The translations under genes were made by a program, and so were the position numbers. A stretch of DNA of 64,000 nt. Origin: Xanthostigma xanthostigma (lineage: Eukaryota > Arthropoda > Insecta > Raphidioptera > Raphidiidae). The DNA is taken from assembly GCA_963575645.1 (NCBI GenBank), contig OY754468.1, forward strand, positions 21,600,465 to 21,664,464, read 5' to 3'. The notes under the pieces were generated by a model. The model did no database searches and had not been told where the DNA came from. It worked only from the letters and a program-made list of their open reading frames with translations. Shown one piece after another: positions 1-11,772 of the stretch (positions are counted from its first letter, which is position 1; each line of letters opens with the position of its first letter).

Positions 1-3000
1 TGATCGACGAGTCTGACCATAAATATACTTCATCAATTCTTTTACAAATCCCATTTAAAACTATTTTTATTAAACGAGAAAGCAATAAAGCCGCGCATAA
101 TTCTAACTTTGGTAATGATACCGTTTTCAAGGGAGCGATTCGATTTTTTGAACATAATAAGTTTGTAAAGATTTTGCCTTTGTTGTCTATAGACCGTATA
201 TACACACATGCACCGTATGCCTTTTCACTCGCGTCGCAAAATCCGTGAACTTCGGTACGAACCTCATCCTTTATTATCGTCTTTCTATAAAATTTAATCT
301 CATTTAGCCGTGTAAGCTGACCCTTTAGATTAACCCATGATGTATGAACATTGTGAGGCAATGACTCATCCCAACCACTATTACATTTCCATAAATTTTG
401 CATTAACATTTTGGCACAAACTATTACCGGGCCTAGTAGACCTATCGGATCGTATAATCGAGCAATATTGGATAATACGCTTCGTTTTGTAACTTTTGAA
501 TCAAACCCTTCCGTGATTTTATATGTGATTTCATCTTTTATACTATCCCACTGAATTCCCAATGCTTTCATTTCCGAATTATTACTAGTTAATAAGTTTA
601 CATTAGATAACTCATCTGACATTGAATTAATAACTTCCGCGTTATTTGACACCCATTTTCTTAATGTAAACCCCCCTGATTTTGTGATTCCTATTAACTC
701 ATCGCGTATTTCTTTTGCATCTTCCACGTTATCAGCTCCTGTAATCACGTCATCAACATAACAATCCCTTTTCAAAATTTCACTAGCTTTAGGAAAACGA
801 CCCTTTTCATCGTCTGCCAACTGATTTAATACGCGAGTTGCTGAATGAGGTGCCGATGCGCTACCGAACAAAACAACAGGTATTACAAAGGTTTTTAATT
901 CATCGGTCTCATTCTCACGCCAAAGAACCAGCTGATATTGTGCATCTCTATCATCTAAACGAATTTGTTTATACATTTTTTCAATGTCGGATAACATCAC
1001 GATTTGGTGTGTACGGAATCTAAGTATTATATCAAAACTCGTACTCTGAACTACCGCTCCTACCTTTAGACACTCGTTTAAAGAGATACCTGTACTTGTT
1101 TTTGCCGACGCGTTATAAACTATTCTAACTTTGGTTGTTGTACTTGATTCCTTTACTACGGGATGATGTGGCAAAAAACAATGTTCCCTCTTAATTTTAT
1201 CTGAACTAATTTCTACCATATGTCCTAATACAATGGCTTCGCGCATACCTTCTACATATTGTGTTCTTAATTCCAAATTTTTATAAAGTTTTCGTTCTAA
1301 CGAATAAAATTGTCTCTCTGCTTGTCTGTGTGACTCTCCTAGGTATTTTACCTTTTCATTAAATGGTAATCTAACAATATATCGCCCAGTGGCTGAATCG
1401 CGTTTTGTATTGTGTCTAAAGTGTTCTTCAACTTGAAATTCTTCCTCTGATAAGAACGTTTTATTTTCTATTTCCTCAATTTCCCAAAATTTAGTTATGC
1501 TTTTATGCAACGAATTGAAGTTTAACATACAATTTCTTGTGTTTACCAAATTTTCATTGTTACCCACTTTACCAGAGATAATCCAACCGAATTTTGTTTT
1601 GTGTAATAGAGCTTTATGACCTGGTATTGTGATTTGACCGACGCACAAGAGGTCATAAAATATCTCAACTCCTAACAACGCGTCAATTTCTTTAGGCTCA
1701 TAAAATTTCGGGTCTGCAAGTTTTATATTTCGAGGTATATTTAAACAGCGTTTCTCTATCAATTGATTGGGCAAGTGATTACATATCTGTGGTAGAACAA
1801 GGAATTCAACGTTTTCATGATAATCATTGTATTTTGAGTGTATCTCCGCATTAATTGAATGCCTTATCCGTGTTTCTAACTGATTTAAACTTTCCACAGG
1901 TAAATCTACAGTTTTCAACGGTAATTTTAATAATTCTGCAAATCTTTTTGTAATAAAGTGAGACTGTGACCCACTGTCTAACAATACGCGTGCTTGGAAC
2001 ATGTCACCGTTTCTACCTTTGATATTTATTAATGCAGTTGACAACAACACTTGGGTTGATACTACTGCACTGTGTACTTTAATACTTTCCAAATTAACAT
2101 TACAATTATTATTTGTTGTATCTTGTTTCGTATCGTGATCTCTAACCAAGTGAAGAAGCGTATTATGATTTCTACCGCATTTTTTACAACCTGACCATTT
2201 GCACTCATCACTTCTATGTCCGGTGTGCAAACAATTAAAACACAAACGCGCGGATTTTACTTTATCAATTCGATCTTTAACACCCATTTTTTTGAATGTT
2301 TCACAACCGAATATCTTATGACCTCCATTGCACACAATACACGTTGCTGTATTTTGAGTTGTTGCGAACGTTTGGCGTTTATTTGAATGATTTCGCGGCC
2401 TGGTTTGTATTCTCGAATTGTCTGTATGATTAGTGTTTATTGCCGCGACCTGCAATACCTGACACCGTTTTTCTAAGAAATTCATGAACTCCTCCATTTG
2501 AGGCATTTCAGTTCCCGATAGCGATTTTTCCCATTCTTTATGCGTATATCTATCTACTTTAGAGGTAATCGTATAAATTAATAATGTGTCCCATTTGTCA
2601 ACGGGTTCCTGCAATGATTTTAACGCGCGTAAATGAGTACGTATAGCGTCTAATAACTTTCTCAACTCGTCCGCAGATTCTTTCGAAATACTTGGTAATT
2701 CCATCAACGTTTTTACATGATTTTGAATGATTACTCGTTTATTGTTAAAGCGATCATTTACTAACTTCCACGCAATATTGTAATTTTCATTTGTTGACTC
2801 TAACGCGTTGATGACAGACATCGCTTCGCCTTTTAAACATGATCTTAAATAATGCAATTTTTGTATGTTGGAAAGATCTTTATTGTCGTCGACCATCGAC
2901 TTGAACGAATTATAAAAATCTAACCATTTGTCGTATTTTCCGTCAAAGGTCAAAAGATCAATTTTGGGTAAACGTATGCCATTTGAATTAGTGTTAGTGT

Positions 3001-3301
3001 TTGTGTTTGATCCTGACGAATTACTCGTCTGAAGCATATCTCGCGCATGACTTATTGTTGCGTAATAAAGTTTTTCAAATTCGTCGAATTCATTTGAATT
3101 CTCGGTTGTTAATGCATCTATACTCATTTGTATCGTTTCAAACTCATCTAGAATAGACTCAATTTTTTCTACGCGTAATTTGATTTCTGTTAGTTTGTTT
3201 TTATTTTCAACGTCATCAATAAAATTTACAAACTTCGTGAATTTTGTCTTAAGGACAGCTCTTTGTTTTTTCAACTGAGTCAATTCTTGCGTATTAGCCA
3301 T
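1..3301 (-). CDS. BEL/Pao retrotransposon gag-pol polyprotein, partial (runs off the left edge)
   Basis: The frame opens at an ATG (3301-3299) and I saw no stop in the stretches I read down to position 1, so about 1,100 codons are present and the end lies outside the window. Domains in order: a gag-like DUF1759 region near residues 100-190 (RLPKIDLLTFDG, then a KWLDFYNSF stretch); three zinc knuckles near residues 319-375 (CIVCNGGHKIFGC, CFNCLHTGHRSDEC, CKKCGRNH); an aspartic protease with LLDSGSQSHFI near residue 439; a peptidase A17/linker region; a reverse transcriptase with HHPVVKES, IVYNAS and the catalytic YVDDVITGAD near residue 850; and the start of RNase H (VYLWSDSS) at the window edge. 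The YVDD box and the DSGSQS protease are typical of BEL/Pao rather than Gypsy. Integrase and the 3' LTR must lie to the left. The product would make virus-like particles and copy the element RNA into DNA. The long open frame suggests a young insertion. Confidence 0.93.
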   Translation of the reverse strand, partial: MANTQELTQLKKQRAVLKTKFTKFVNFIDDVENKNKLTEIKLRVEKIESILDEFETIQMSIDALTTENSNEFDEFEKLYYATISHARDMLQTSNSSGSNTNTNTNSNGIRLPKIDLLTFDGKYDKWLDFYNSFKSMVDDNKDLSNIQKLHYLRSCLKGEAMSVINALESTNENYNIAWKLVNDRFNNKRVIIQNHVKTLMELPSISKESADELRKLLDAIRTHLRALKSLQEPVDKWDTLLIYTITSKVDRYTHKEWEKSLSGTEMPQMEEFMNFLEKRCQVLQVAAINTNHTDNSRIQTRPRNHSNKRQTFATTQNTATCIVCNGGHKIFGCETFKKMGVKDRIDKVKSARLCFNCLHTGHRSDECKWSGCKKCGRNHNTLLHLVRDHDTKQDTTNNNCNVNLESIKVHSAVVSTQVLLSTALINIKGRNGDMFQARVLLDSGSQSHFITKRFAELLKLPLKTVDLPVESLNQLETRIRHSINAEIHSKYNDYHENVEFLVLPQICNHLPNQLIEKRCLNIPRNIKLADPKFYEPKEIDALLGVEIFYDLLCVGQITIPGHKALLHKTKFGWIISGKVGNNENLVNTRNCMLNFNSLHKSITKFWEIEEIENKTFLSEEEFQVEEHFRHNTKRDSATGRYIVRLPFNEKVKYLGESHRQAERQFYSLERKLYKNLELRTQYVEGMREAIVLGHMVEISSDKIKREHCFLPHHPVVKESSTTTKVRIVYNASAKTSTGISLNECLKVGAVVQSTSFDIILRFRTHQIVMLSDIEKMYKQIRLDDRDAQYQLVLWRENETDELKTFVIPVVLFGSASAPHSATRVLNQLADDEKGRFPKASEILKRDCYVDDVITGADNVEDAKEIRDELIGITKSGGFTLRKWVSNNAEVINSMSDELSNVNLLTSNNSEMKALGIQWDSIKDEITYKITEGFDSKVTKRSVLSNIARLYDPIGLLGPVIVCAKMLMQNLWKCNSGWDESLPHNVHTSWVNLKGQLTRLNEIKFYRKTIIKDEVRTEVHGFCDASEKAYGACVYIRSIDNKGKIFTNLLCSKNRIAPLKTVSLPKLELCAALLLSRLIKIVLNGICKRIDEVYLWSDSSI

Positions 3302-3832
3302 ATTGAAAAATTATTTATAATTACATACACAGGACGAACTAGATTGGGCACACGATTGAATTGAATACAAGGCGGATGATGTAAATGAACATAGGAAATA
3401 AGATTGTTTCACACTTATCTGAACTTTGTCTTGACCAAAAATTGGCGGTTGATCTAGCGGATGCGATGATGCCGTGAACTGATGCAGCTTTGCTTCTGCA
3501 GGTTGATGTGATGTAGGCACCGCTTGATTTTGATCTGGTACTTGAATCTGCGTACTGCTTAACCAACAGTGAATATTTTTACGAATGTTTTCGATTTCAT
3601 TGAACGTGTAATATTGTCACTGAACGCGCATATTTCTCACACTTGAGAAGAACTAATAATTTGTGACGTATATTTCTCACACTTGAGAAGAACCAATGAT
3701 TTGTGATTTTACTTAACGTATAATTTTTTTCACTGAACGCGCATATTTCTCAAACTTGAGAAAACCAATATTTTTACGTATATTTCTCACACTTGAGAAC
3801 CACTAATTAATTAACATTTCTTCTGATTGTTT
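3302..3832 (-). other. BEL/Pao untranslated leader
   Basis: This is the stretch between the primer-binding site and the gag start of the minus-strand BEL/Pao element. It contains four copies of a palindromic repeat, annotated separately. Two overlapping short frames of about 70 codons exist at 3311-3566, but they overlap each other and resemble no family I know, so I do not call them genes. Confidence 0.7.
3628..3800. repeat. Four leader repeats with a TTCTCA/TGAGAA palindrome
   Basis: The motif ATATTTCTCACACTTGAGAA recurs near 3630, 3669, 3742 and 3779; the third copy has one base change. Each copy holds TTCTCA and TGAGAA separated by four bases, a small perfect inverted repeat. Longer units alternate: copies 1 and 3 are preceded by CACTGAACGCG and copies 2 and 4 by ACG, so the array may have grown by duplication of a two-copy unit. 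Position in the leader, just inside the primer-binding site, fits a packaging, dimerisation or insulator-like role, but that is inference. Confidence 0.85.
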
Positions 3833-3850
3833 ATCCGGCTCGAAGGACCA
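3833..3850 (-). other. Primer-binding site for tRNA-Tyr
   Basis: On the plus strand the 18 bases ATCCGGCTCGAAGGACCA equal the 3' end of insect tRNA-Tyr including its CCA, so on the element's strand the site begins TGGTCCTTCGAGCC and pairs with that tRNA. It lies two bases from the putative LTR edge and about 530 bases upstream of gag, where minus-strand DNA synthesis would be primed. No tRNA body adjoins it, so it is not a tRNA gene. Confidence 0.88.
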
Positions 3851-3852
3851 TA

Positions 3853-4217
3853 TGTTTAGAGTGGGGTATCCCATGTCTGGGGTCTCCCTGTATAGGCACA
3901 CTCCTAAGACGAGTTATTACCCGGTTAGAAGTGTGCGGGACAACTTAAATTAATAAGGAGTCCAACGATATTACTTTGAAATAATTGAAGTGTAGAGTTT
4001 CAACTATTTTATTTTATTTACATATTTACATGTTACATTTTGATGATTGTTGAATAATTATATTTAAGTTTAGATGTTAAAGGTTCTTGAAGAACTCTAT
4101 TGAAGTTACATGTTTGATGGTTTATTCACGACTCTTATTTTTTGTGTAAGCACAATAATTGTCGACTTGAACGGTAGGTGGGAACAAAATTGTTCTGATT
4201 TCTCATTTGTTATCACA
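3853..4217 (-). repeat. Candidate 5' LTR of the BEL/Pao element
   Basis: The inner edge is well placed: two bases beyond the primer-binding site the plus strand reads TGTTTAGAG, so on the element's strand the LTR ends in CA. Within it, on the minus strand, are a TATA-like TTAAATATAATTA near 4060 and AATAAA-type signals near 4010, in the order expected for U3 then R. The outer edge is a guess: a minus-strand TGTGATAAC at 4217 would give a 365-bp LTR. The partner LTR is outside the window, so the edge cannot be confirmed here. Confidence 0.5.
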
Positions 4218-6159
4218 ATTTCCAAAACACTATTATTGGATATACAAAATTACAGGCGTGTACATTTCCAAAAGTAGAAAAATCTTTCAAGTAGGTACTT
4301 AACTGTCAATATCTCACTATTTGCTGTAAATTGTTTACAGATGTTTGTTACTTAAAATTTATTGCTCGCATCTGTGTAATAATTTTGAATAACCATTTTT
4401 TGAAGAGCACTTGAAATACAATATACGGGCAAATTTATCGTTTTACAATGTTCCACTTTGATTTTTTTAAAGATAATACGATTTTTAGTTTAGCCATTAG
4501 TTCTGCCTGTCCAATCCTTCAATAACAAATGTGTTCAAAACTGAACACTGCTTCTGGACAAATTTTCTGTTCTTTTTGTGAATTATTTGCTTGACAGCAA
4601 TAAAAACAGATTATAAATGCGTATTTTTTTATTTTCTGTTGTTGATTTAATTTTTTTCAGTAGGTACAAATAAATTGACGAAAAAAATGTTTTTAATAAA
4701 TCGTTTCACCTTTTATACTATTTTTCGACAGTCAAAAATTGTTTGTTTATGACTATTTTTTTTCTTATTGTTTTTGTTTTTTGCTTTAATTTCGCATACC
4801 TACATAAATTTTGCATTTTTCTGTACAATAAATCTATCTAAGCATTTATTTATATTCGAATTGACATGTTGCACACTCCTTGAGTTGTTCCACAATTTTT
4901 TGTAAATTTTAACGGGATAAAAATATTATTATTATTATTTAATTCAATTTAAAAGACATAAGTAAAAATCGATCTAAAATTTGAATAATTCATAGTTGAA
5001 CGTTAAAAAAATTCAAAACACAAATGCCTTATTCAAATAGGTAAGTGTTTTGTCTAATGATTTAATCTACATACATAAATCCTTTTTACAGTTTTTACAA
5101 ACAGGTTAATTACGAGCATACAATTCATTTGGACGTAAAACGATCTAGTTTTGAACTCTTTTATTATAACAAAACATTTTTCTGTTAAATTTACTGCTTA
5201 ATCGTTAATATCTGACAAATAGACCGGCAGATCAACACAATTATGAAAAGCATTAAAAACGATTGTAAAAATGAAAATTAAAAAGCATATAAAATATACC
5301 TACATTGAATGATTTGGACACCATGCTGTTTGAATATAACAAAAGGTTAAGCAGAGATATATTTCAAAATTTCGTGAGAGCCATTACATCGGAAGGATTT
5401 TTTTCCGACTAAATTCTAAACAACTGGTTTATACTTTAAGATCACAGCACGATATAGATTCTCGACCATTATGTATGGATTATCTATCTGTATATATGTA
5501 GTTTTTACTTGAAGTCTACAAGCAATAATAAAATGATATATATATAAAATGTATAGGTCGTAGGACTGATTGCTTATAAATTATGCGTAAAAATGACGAA
5601 ATTTAAGTACAACAAATCCGACACCTGAACTATCCTGACGCACGCCACTGACAAAAAGAGCACTATAACATATACGATTCTAAAAATGTTCGCGATCTAA
5701 AATAGATTATTCTTTCTTAAGTCGTTGCTCGTTAAGTCATCGTTTTCTCTCCTACAATGTACTGTGTTCGACTGTCGCAAGTTCACTTGCAAGAGAACCA
5801 TGAGCCGTTCACATGTTATTATTATTAAATATTAGGTAATAATGCACTTATTGATAGATAATTATATAAATTAAATTACTTTGAAAATTTTCATAAAGAA
5901 AACATGTTGCAATTACAGAAGAGGTCCGCAAAGGATGCCCGTTAGCGCTGCTGCAATACAGACTCCTATTTATTACTATATCCCCTGCGAACAATAATCT
6001 TAATTCCACTACGAGTGACCGGAGTATACATAAGTGGTGTGATAATAGTCTTAGTGAGATTAATTATTAACTGAAAAATTAATTTAAACAGTAAAATAAG
6101 TATTTCTGGAATCATAAGAACATTTTAAAAAGTTCCATAATAATTCGTCAAACAGTTTT
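4218..6159. other. AT-rich non-coding stretch
   Basis: No long open frame and no recognisable domain. It has a short ATT microsatellite near 4925-4940, an (AT)n patch near 5535-5550, and many homopolymer runs. I see nothing else. Confidence 0.6.
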
Positions 6160-7304
6160 TAATAGCCGGAGAGCTGATGACACAATTTTGGGTACGTATT
6201 TTAGGCAGGCTGAAATAATGAAAAAACAGTAATTTATCAATGGCTGAATCTGGATTGGCGAGTCTGCCTGAGCGTTTGCGGTTATTTCGCGCCTGCGCAG
6301 CATATGATATCTGCAAAAAAATATCCCCAAAAAACATGTTTTAGGCAACTTGAAATTTTTATAATCTTTGAGTTCAGCATTTATATAATCCAGAAATGAA
6401 AATGCCAGAACATTTTGTCGGTTATAAAGTAGGGGCAGAACACCCCGAAGATATTTTATTAATATACGCAATGAGCACGATACAGGTCAAACGGATGAAC
6501 GGATTGAAACCAAATTTTGGGAGGATGTTTGCTATGCAGATATGAAAAGCTCTATTGTTTTTGGGGAAAATCGGCGCATGCGCAAAAGAGATATATGCTA
6601 TAACGTTGTTTTTTATATAATAATGATATACTTTTCATAACAGTTTATTATTCTATTTATTTTTTCAAGAAAGTTTTGTGAAAAAAAAAATTCTAAACTT
6701 AATAATTTCGGAAATATTTTGAATATAAGACAAGAACCAACTGCTGTTTTGTTTTGAAAATCTGCCAGAAAAAAAAATAGTTCACAAAACTTTCTTGAAA
6801 AAATAAATAGAATAATAAACTGTTATGAAAAGTATATCATTATTATATAAAAAACAACGTTATAGCATATATCTCTTTTGCGCATGCGCCGATTTTCCCC
6901 AAAAACAATAGAGCTTTTCATATCTGCATAGCAAACATCCTCCCAAAATTTGGTTTCAATCCGTTCATCCGTTTGACCTGTATCGTGCTCATTGCGTATA
7001 TTAATAAAATATCTTCGGGGTGTTCTGCCCCTACTTTATAACCGACAAAATGTTCTGGCATTTTCATTTCTGGATTATATAAATGCTGAACTCAAAGATT
7101 ATAAAAATTTCAAGTTGCCTAAAACATGTTTTTTGGGGATATTTTTTTGCAGATATCATATGCTGCGCAGGCGCGAAATAACCGCAAACGCTCAGGCAGA
7201 CTCGCCAATCCAGATTCAGCCATTGATAAATTACTGTTTTTTCATTATTTCAACCTGCCTAAAACACGTACCCAAAATCGTGTCATCAGCTCTTGGGCTA
7301 TAAG
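6160..7304. repeat. 1.1-kb foldback (inverted-repeat) element, family D
   Basis: Two arms of about 530 bp are reverse complements with few differences: about 6160-6690 and 6780-7304, around an AT-rich loop of roughly 90 bp. The near identity shows in translation: both arms encode the same 88-residue stretch starting MRILIKYLRGVLPLLYN before differing at a few positions; these mirror frames are by-products of the repeat. The inner boundary reads TTCAAGAAAGTTTTGTG and its complement. The outer boundary falls near TAATAGCC/GGCTATAA, with no clear target duplication. A partial copy lies at 50638-50930. Foldback transposon or palindromic MITE; superfamily unknown. Confidence 0.88.
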
Positions 7305-8348
7305 TTAAATCCATGTACACAGAATTTTGTATAATAGTGTGGTAGGTGTATATTGGATGTTGACGCAGTCCACAGTCTGAAAGTTGAACACTTTACGGCA
7401 GTTTACTGTACATGATATAGCAGATATCGATTATGCATGAATATTTTGACGGGTTATATTTTGTTTGGCATTATATTCACAAAATCTAATTGTGTGCGAA
7501 ATTCGAAATCCCTGGATGGTTTGGAAATACCCAAAGGTTATTGATGAATCAGTCAACGGCGTTGGTTTATATGTGTATGGTATCAGTACGTCAGTCAGGG
7601 CCAGCAATATGCTTTGTATGTGTGAGGATAGCAACAGATACCCATGGTTACAAGACAGTGTTGTGAGCCTGTTGCGGAGGCCTCATATATTCCATTTCAA
7701 TTTCTCTATCGAAAATGATTGATGATGTGTGTGCAATACTAGCTGAGAGAAGTGAGATCACGAGCCACGCCACAAGGATGGGACAAACTGTTGCACCAGT
7801 CACACCCATTTTCTTTGTCACATAATCACTAGCTTAGATACTCCAGAACACTTAAAAGAAAATCCATAGTCATTAAATACACACATCGAAACAACGCCTT
7901 TCATCTCGAATTGACCGACTCAAAAGTAGATCGATAAAAGAACAAGCTTTTTTAGCAACGCATTGATGTTCACAACCGCAATCCGTATATCACAATATTA
8001 CTTGAGTCATTAAGGCGAGTAATATGTCAATTTTAAATATAAAGAATTCTGTTCGACAAATAATTAATTTGCATCTAATTGGTCACCGGTAGCAGATCAC
8101 GCATTTTGAGGCCCACAGGCGCAACTTAAATTTGGAAACCATTTTTATATTTTTTACCACTTAAGGAAAACTTAATATACAAGCTGCTGGTCTCGCCACT
8201 AGTTTAAAATTAACTCAGTTTACAACTTGTAATAATAAACCGAGAATATAGTAATTTTAAGTATAGTTATCGTCTATGAGAATTTGTCCCAAATTGTATT
8301 CATCACAAAGTGGTACTACAAAAATATTGTTTTTGTCTTTTCAATATG
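7305..8348. other. Non-coding stretch
   Basis: An 85-codon frame at 7465-7722 has no start context or family match that I recognise, and I treat it as chance. Nothing else stands out. Confidence 0.5.
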
Positions 8349-8503
8349 CCAGAATATTGATCGAATTGTTCAAGATATCGTAAGCAACTTCACGATAGAA
8401 AAGGGAACCAATCAGGAGCTCGAAAAGCGAGTCGAAAATGGCTGCCTACATGTAAAGAAACGGCAACTTCACTCTTTCGTTCTACTTTTTCTCTTTTAGA
8501 TAC
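8349..8503 (+). repeat. SINE-like dispersed repeat, copy 1
   Basis: This unit recurs at 48068-48220 and 48311-48456. Shared landmarks in order: CCAGAATATTGATCGAATTG, an AACCAATCAG CCAAT-type motif, AAAATGGCTGCCTACATG, a GTAAAGAAACGG segment and a pyrimidine tract ending TCTCTTTTAGATAC. The open frame across it is incidental. No A or B box and no poly-A tail is visible, so whether it is a SINE or part of a larger element is unknown. Confidence 0.7.
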
Positions 8504-10779
8504 CTAATTCCTGTAAAACTACTTCTTGTAAAACAATTTTTCCAGGTTTAGCTTCGTAACTAAAGTATAACTTTTGTTTGAAAAATTAGAGGAAGAAGTT
8601 GATATAGTTGATTGATATGTGGGTGAATTGTTACTTTTGATGATTGATACCTAAACAAAGTTAGATGTCGATACATACATCAATCCCTACTCAACGAGCC
8701 AATATCGTCGCGGTCAAAGTTTGGCTATACATGTATAGGCAGACAGAAATACATTAGAAAGTTAGGTAATATCATCACAGAGCGAGGTCAAAAGGCAACC
8801 CACCATAAACAATATTTAAAAACTTCACCTTAAATACTTTTTGTGATCGGTTCTTCTATTGTTAGCTATATTTATAATTTTTTTCCCCGATCTTTAAACA
8901 AGAAATATTAATGATTCAATATAAAATAATTAATGATCTTATTTTGCAACAGTGTTTCTGTTAAGTGATAAATTATATGTATACTGAATTTTATATTGAA
9001 ATACACAAAAATAATAACGTCAACACATTAGGTATAACTGACTAATCGAGCGAAGCGAATAAGGAGTCCCGTTTAGAACCTGGATATTTGTTCCGTGATT
9101 GCGCCAAATGCATGGAGCGATTTTGGGAAAATTCGGCAAGTACATTCTTCAAACCTGGACAGGAAATGGCTTTGCATCCTCCGTGAGATATAATGGGGCA
9201 TTGATCATAAATAGAAAAAATTAATTGTTTTATTCCAATCTGAAGTCAACAAATAAAAAGGCCAAAAAACGATACTCGAAATATTCCCCAACGTGGATGG
9301 TACGAAGTCTACTAAGCACAGATAATCTGCGGCATTTGTTTTTAGTTTCCATGGTTACTTTACCAGTACCTTCAAATTGCAACTATACTCGTGTGTTTAT
9401 TCATTACGTTCACAAACACACTGCACGCGTTATGTTATTAGACGAGTATGTCTGCATATAAACTGCCGCAAGGGACTTTAAAATTCTATTATTGTGAACA
9501 AGGAACCGATAGGTAAAAAGTTCGAGAAGCGCTGACGCGGCACGTTCATTGCACTGTAGTAATTAAAATTATTATAAATGTACTCACAGACAAAAAGGTA
9601 ACAACTATTCCTGGACACATAGACAAGTTTTCTTGAAGCTGTGAGCACATTTCGTGACATCTATCATTCATATCATGCGTTGTGCCAATTATAAGACTAC
9701 TTAAATTATGCAATACTTGGAACTGTAACAATATAATTAATTATAGTCGTACCACAGTAGAGATTTTCAATTAAGATGAAAATAACATGTTTCAGGTAAG
9801 CGTGTTTAGGTAAAGTCTACTAATTACAATGTCCAAAAAAATGCACAAAGGTTTTTTTGTGAAAAATACATACAGCGAATTTTTTTTTCGCGTATTATTT
9901 CTACTATACAAAGCAAATCTTGTTAATATTTATAGAAATAAACGAAACATAACCAATAAAGGTTTCTTTTCTTTTGTGTTTCTTTAAGAAAGAAAACTTG
10001 TGAATTTTTTCCTGGTATGAGATTGGAAAACTTTTCAACTGAAATAAGTGGTAGACTAATGACTCTTTGAGTGTACGCACAGGGTCTAAATGTAACATTG
10101 TTTTTGTTATTTATGATGAGCACAAAATATATACATAATCAAAAACAGAAAAGTACTTTTTTAATCTCTTTTTATTTTGTATATTTTCTTGAACTGCTAC
10201 AAATACAAATATTATATTACTGTTGGACGTTGGTGTTTTTACATCTCCACAAACTTTTTTCAAATTAACGTATAGACTATAGAATATAAATACAAGTACT
10301 AGATTAAATATTTTTTAATAGTGCTATTAGTATTCCCACAAAAAGTAATTTGTTTTTAAATAAATATTTACCTAATATATTATTTTTCACATCGTAAAAC
10401 GAACAAACTTTTTAATTGTAATATTTTTAGACGTAACTGTATTTACTGAAAAGTTAAAAACATTCATACTTTCAGAAATTTTAATTTAAACAAACGGATA
10501 ATGTTTCAGTCAGTTTTATATCTAGTGTTTTCAAAAGCCACATCACATAATGAATAATAGACTAAAGTTGAACACTAAAACAAAAGTCATAATTACTATA
10601 CGTCATAAAAAATGGAACATAATAAAAAATATTAATGAATTTTAGTATAAAAACTGAGAGTTATTTTATTATTTTTATAAATTCATAAACTGCTGTTTGT
10701 CAACAATATTGTTTTAATGTGGCACGACTTATAGACTGATCCAAGGTACACATTGGCCAGGCTTTAACTCTTTCTCAGT
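8504..10779. other. AT-rich non-coding stretch
   Basis: Short frames at 9225, 9546, 9904 and 10071 are 60-80 codons, overlap each other on both strands and match nothing I know. No element ends were found. Confidence 0.5.
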
Positions 10780-11136
10780 ATAGACCTCGAATCCTTTCAC
10801 TAGATTTAGGTGGAGCCGAATGCGGCTCTTTTGATGTAAAGTTGCGGCTCTCCAGTTCCATACGCAAAAAATAATTATTTTATTATATAAACCCTTAAAA
10901 ATCGTCCAGTCGATCCATGATTGAGTACCATGTCTATCTCTCAGCCATTTCCATTCGCGTCTCACCCCCACCGCCCCCGGCGCGACGTGTCGTCCTCGGA
11001 TATATATATATAATTATACCTATATAAGCAAATACTATAATACTGAAACGAAAATGTTTAGTGGCTCCTTAAAAACTAGGAAATTTTGTAAATTGTAACT
11101 TTTGGCTCTTCCGTCTCAAAAGGTTGCCGACCCCTG
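10780..11136 (-). mobile_element. Truncated hAT-type element end
   Basis: On the minus strand the element begins at 11136 with CAGGGGTCGGCAACC, a terminal inverted repeat typical of hAT elements, followed by TTTTGAGACGGAAGAGCC. Further in are repeated GCGGCTCT motifs near 10820-10855, as in non-autonomous members of such families. The opposite end is not found, so it is truncated and the inner boundary is approximate. An 80-codon minus frame over this region is not a recognisable transposase. Confidence 0.6.
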
Positions 11137-11354
11137 CTCTAGGCGGAGTGAGATTGTCAGTAGCGTCTACAAATATAATAATCAAAATAAAGTACGTCAT
11201 TGATAAAATTGTACTTTTATATATATTTCCCACACCAGCCATCTTTTAAATAGGTAAGCTACTAAAAAATAACTGAGAATTTGTAAAATAAATCGGTAAA
11301 CGGTTTGAGTACCCTACATTATTAACGAGTTATTAGGTTACTATTGTAGAGTTC

Positions 11355-11772
11355 AGGCCGCTGAACACGAGGCTGGAAAGACTGCTTGAACTTCTGCTAG
11401 CCGGCAGGCCGGGTACAAGGCTGTAAATGATGTCACTGCTAGCTCACAAGATAGATTTTAAAATTAGAAAAGAAGCTGTTTTTTTCGCTAAGTCATCTGC
11501 TTGCTCTGAGCAAGAGCCAATCAGGAAACAGTATCTTGTCACGAGGGCGACATGAACAAACGCCCACAAACCAACATGGCTTCATTCTGCTGCCAGACAA
11601 CAGACACGTTTTGCGCTGTGTTTATATTTGAACTGTCGCTGTGCGCGCACCAGATCTATTCACAAAACAAGTTTGAAAAGACGTCTGATGTGAAGCGAGC
11701 ACATAAAAGCAATTAAGAAAACCAGCGCTAGAAAACTATAGAAGTCAAATCTAGTCTCGTGTGCAGCGGCCT
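11355..11772. mobile_element. PIF/Harbinger-type MITE, family A copy 1
   Basis: The left end AGGCCGCTGAACACGAGGCT mirrors the right end (CTCGTGTGCAGCGGCCT) as a terminal inverted repeat. It is flanked by TTC on the left and TTA on the right, a near-match to the TTA target duplication of PIF/Harbinger. The interior shares GCCAATCAGGAAACAGTAT and CAACATGGC with the copies at 15737 and 30069. No transposase frame. Confidence 0.75.

Noticed and set aside
3833..3850. tRNA-Tyr gene
   Set aside because: Only the last 18 bases including CCA match, and nuclear tRNA genes do not encode CCA; its place beside the gag leader makes it a retrotransposon primer-binding site.
6148..7303. Two copies of a 103-107-residue protein (MRILIKYLRG...)
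   Set aside because: They are mirror translations of the foldback arms, with further overlapping frames on the same DNA; no evidence of a protein.
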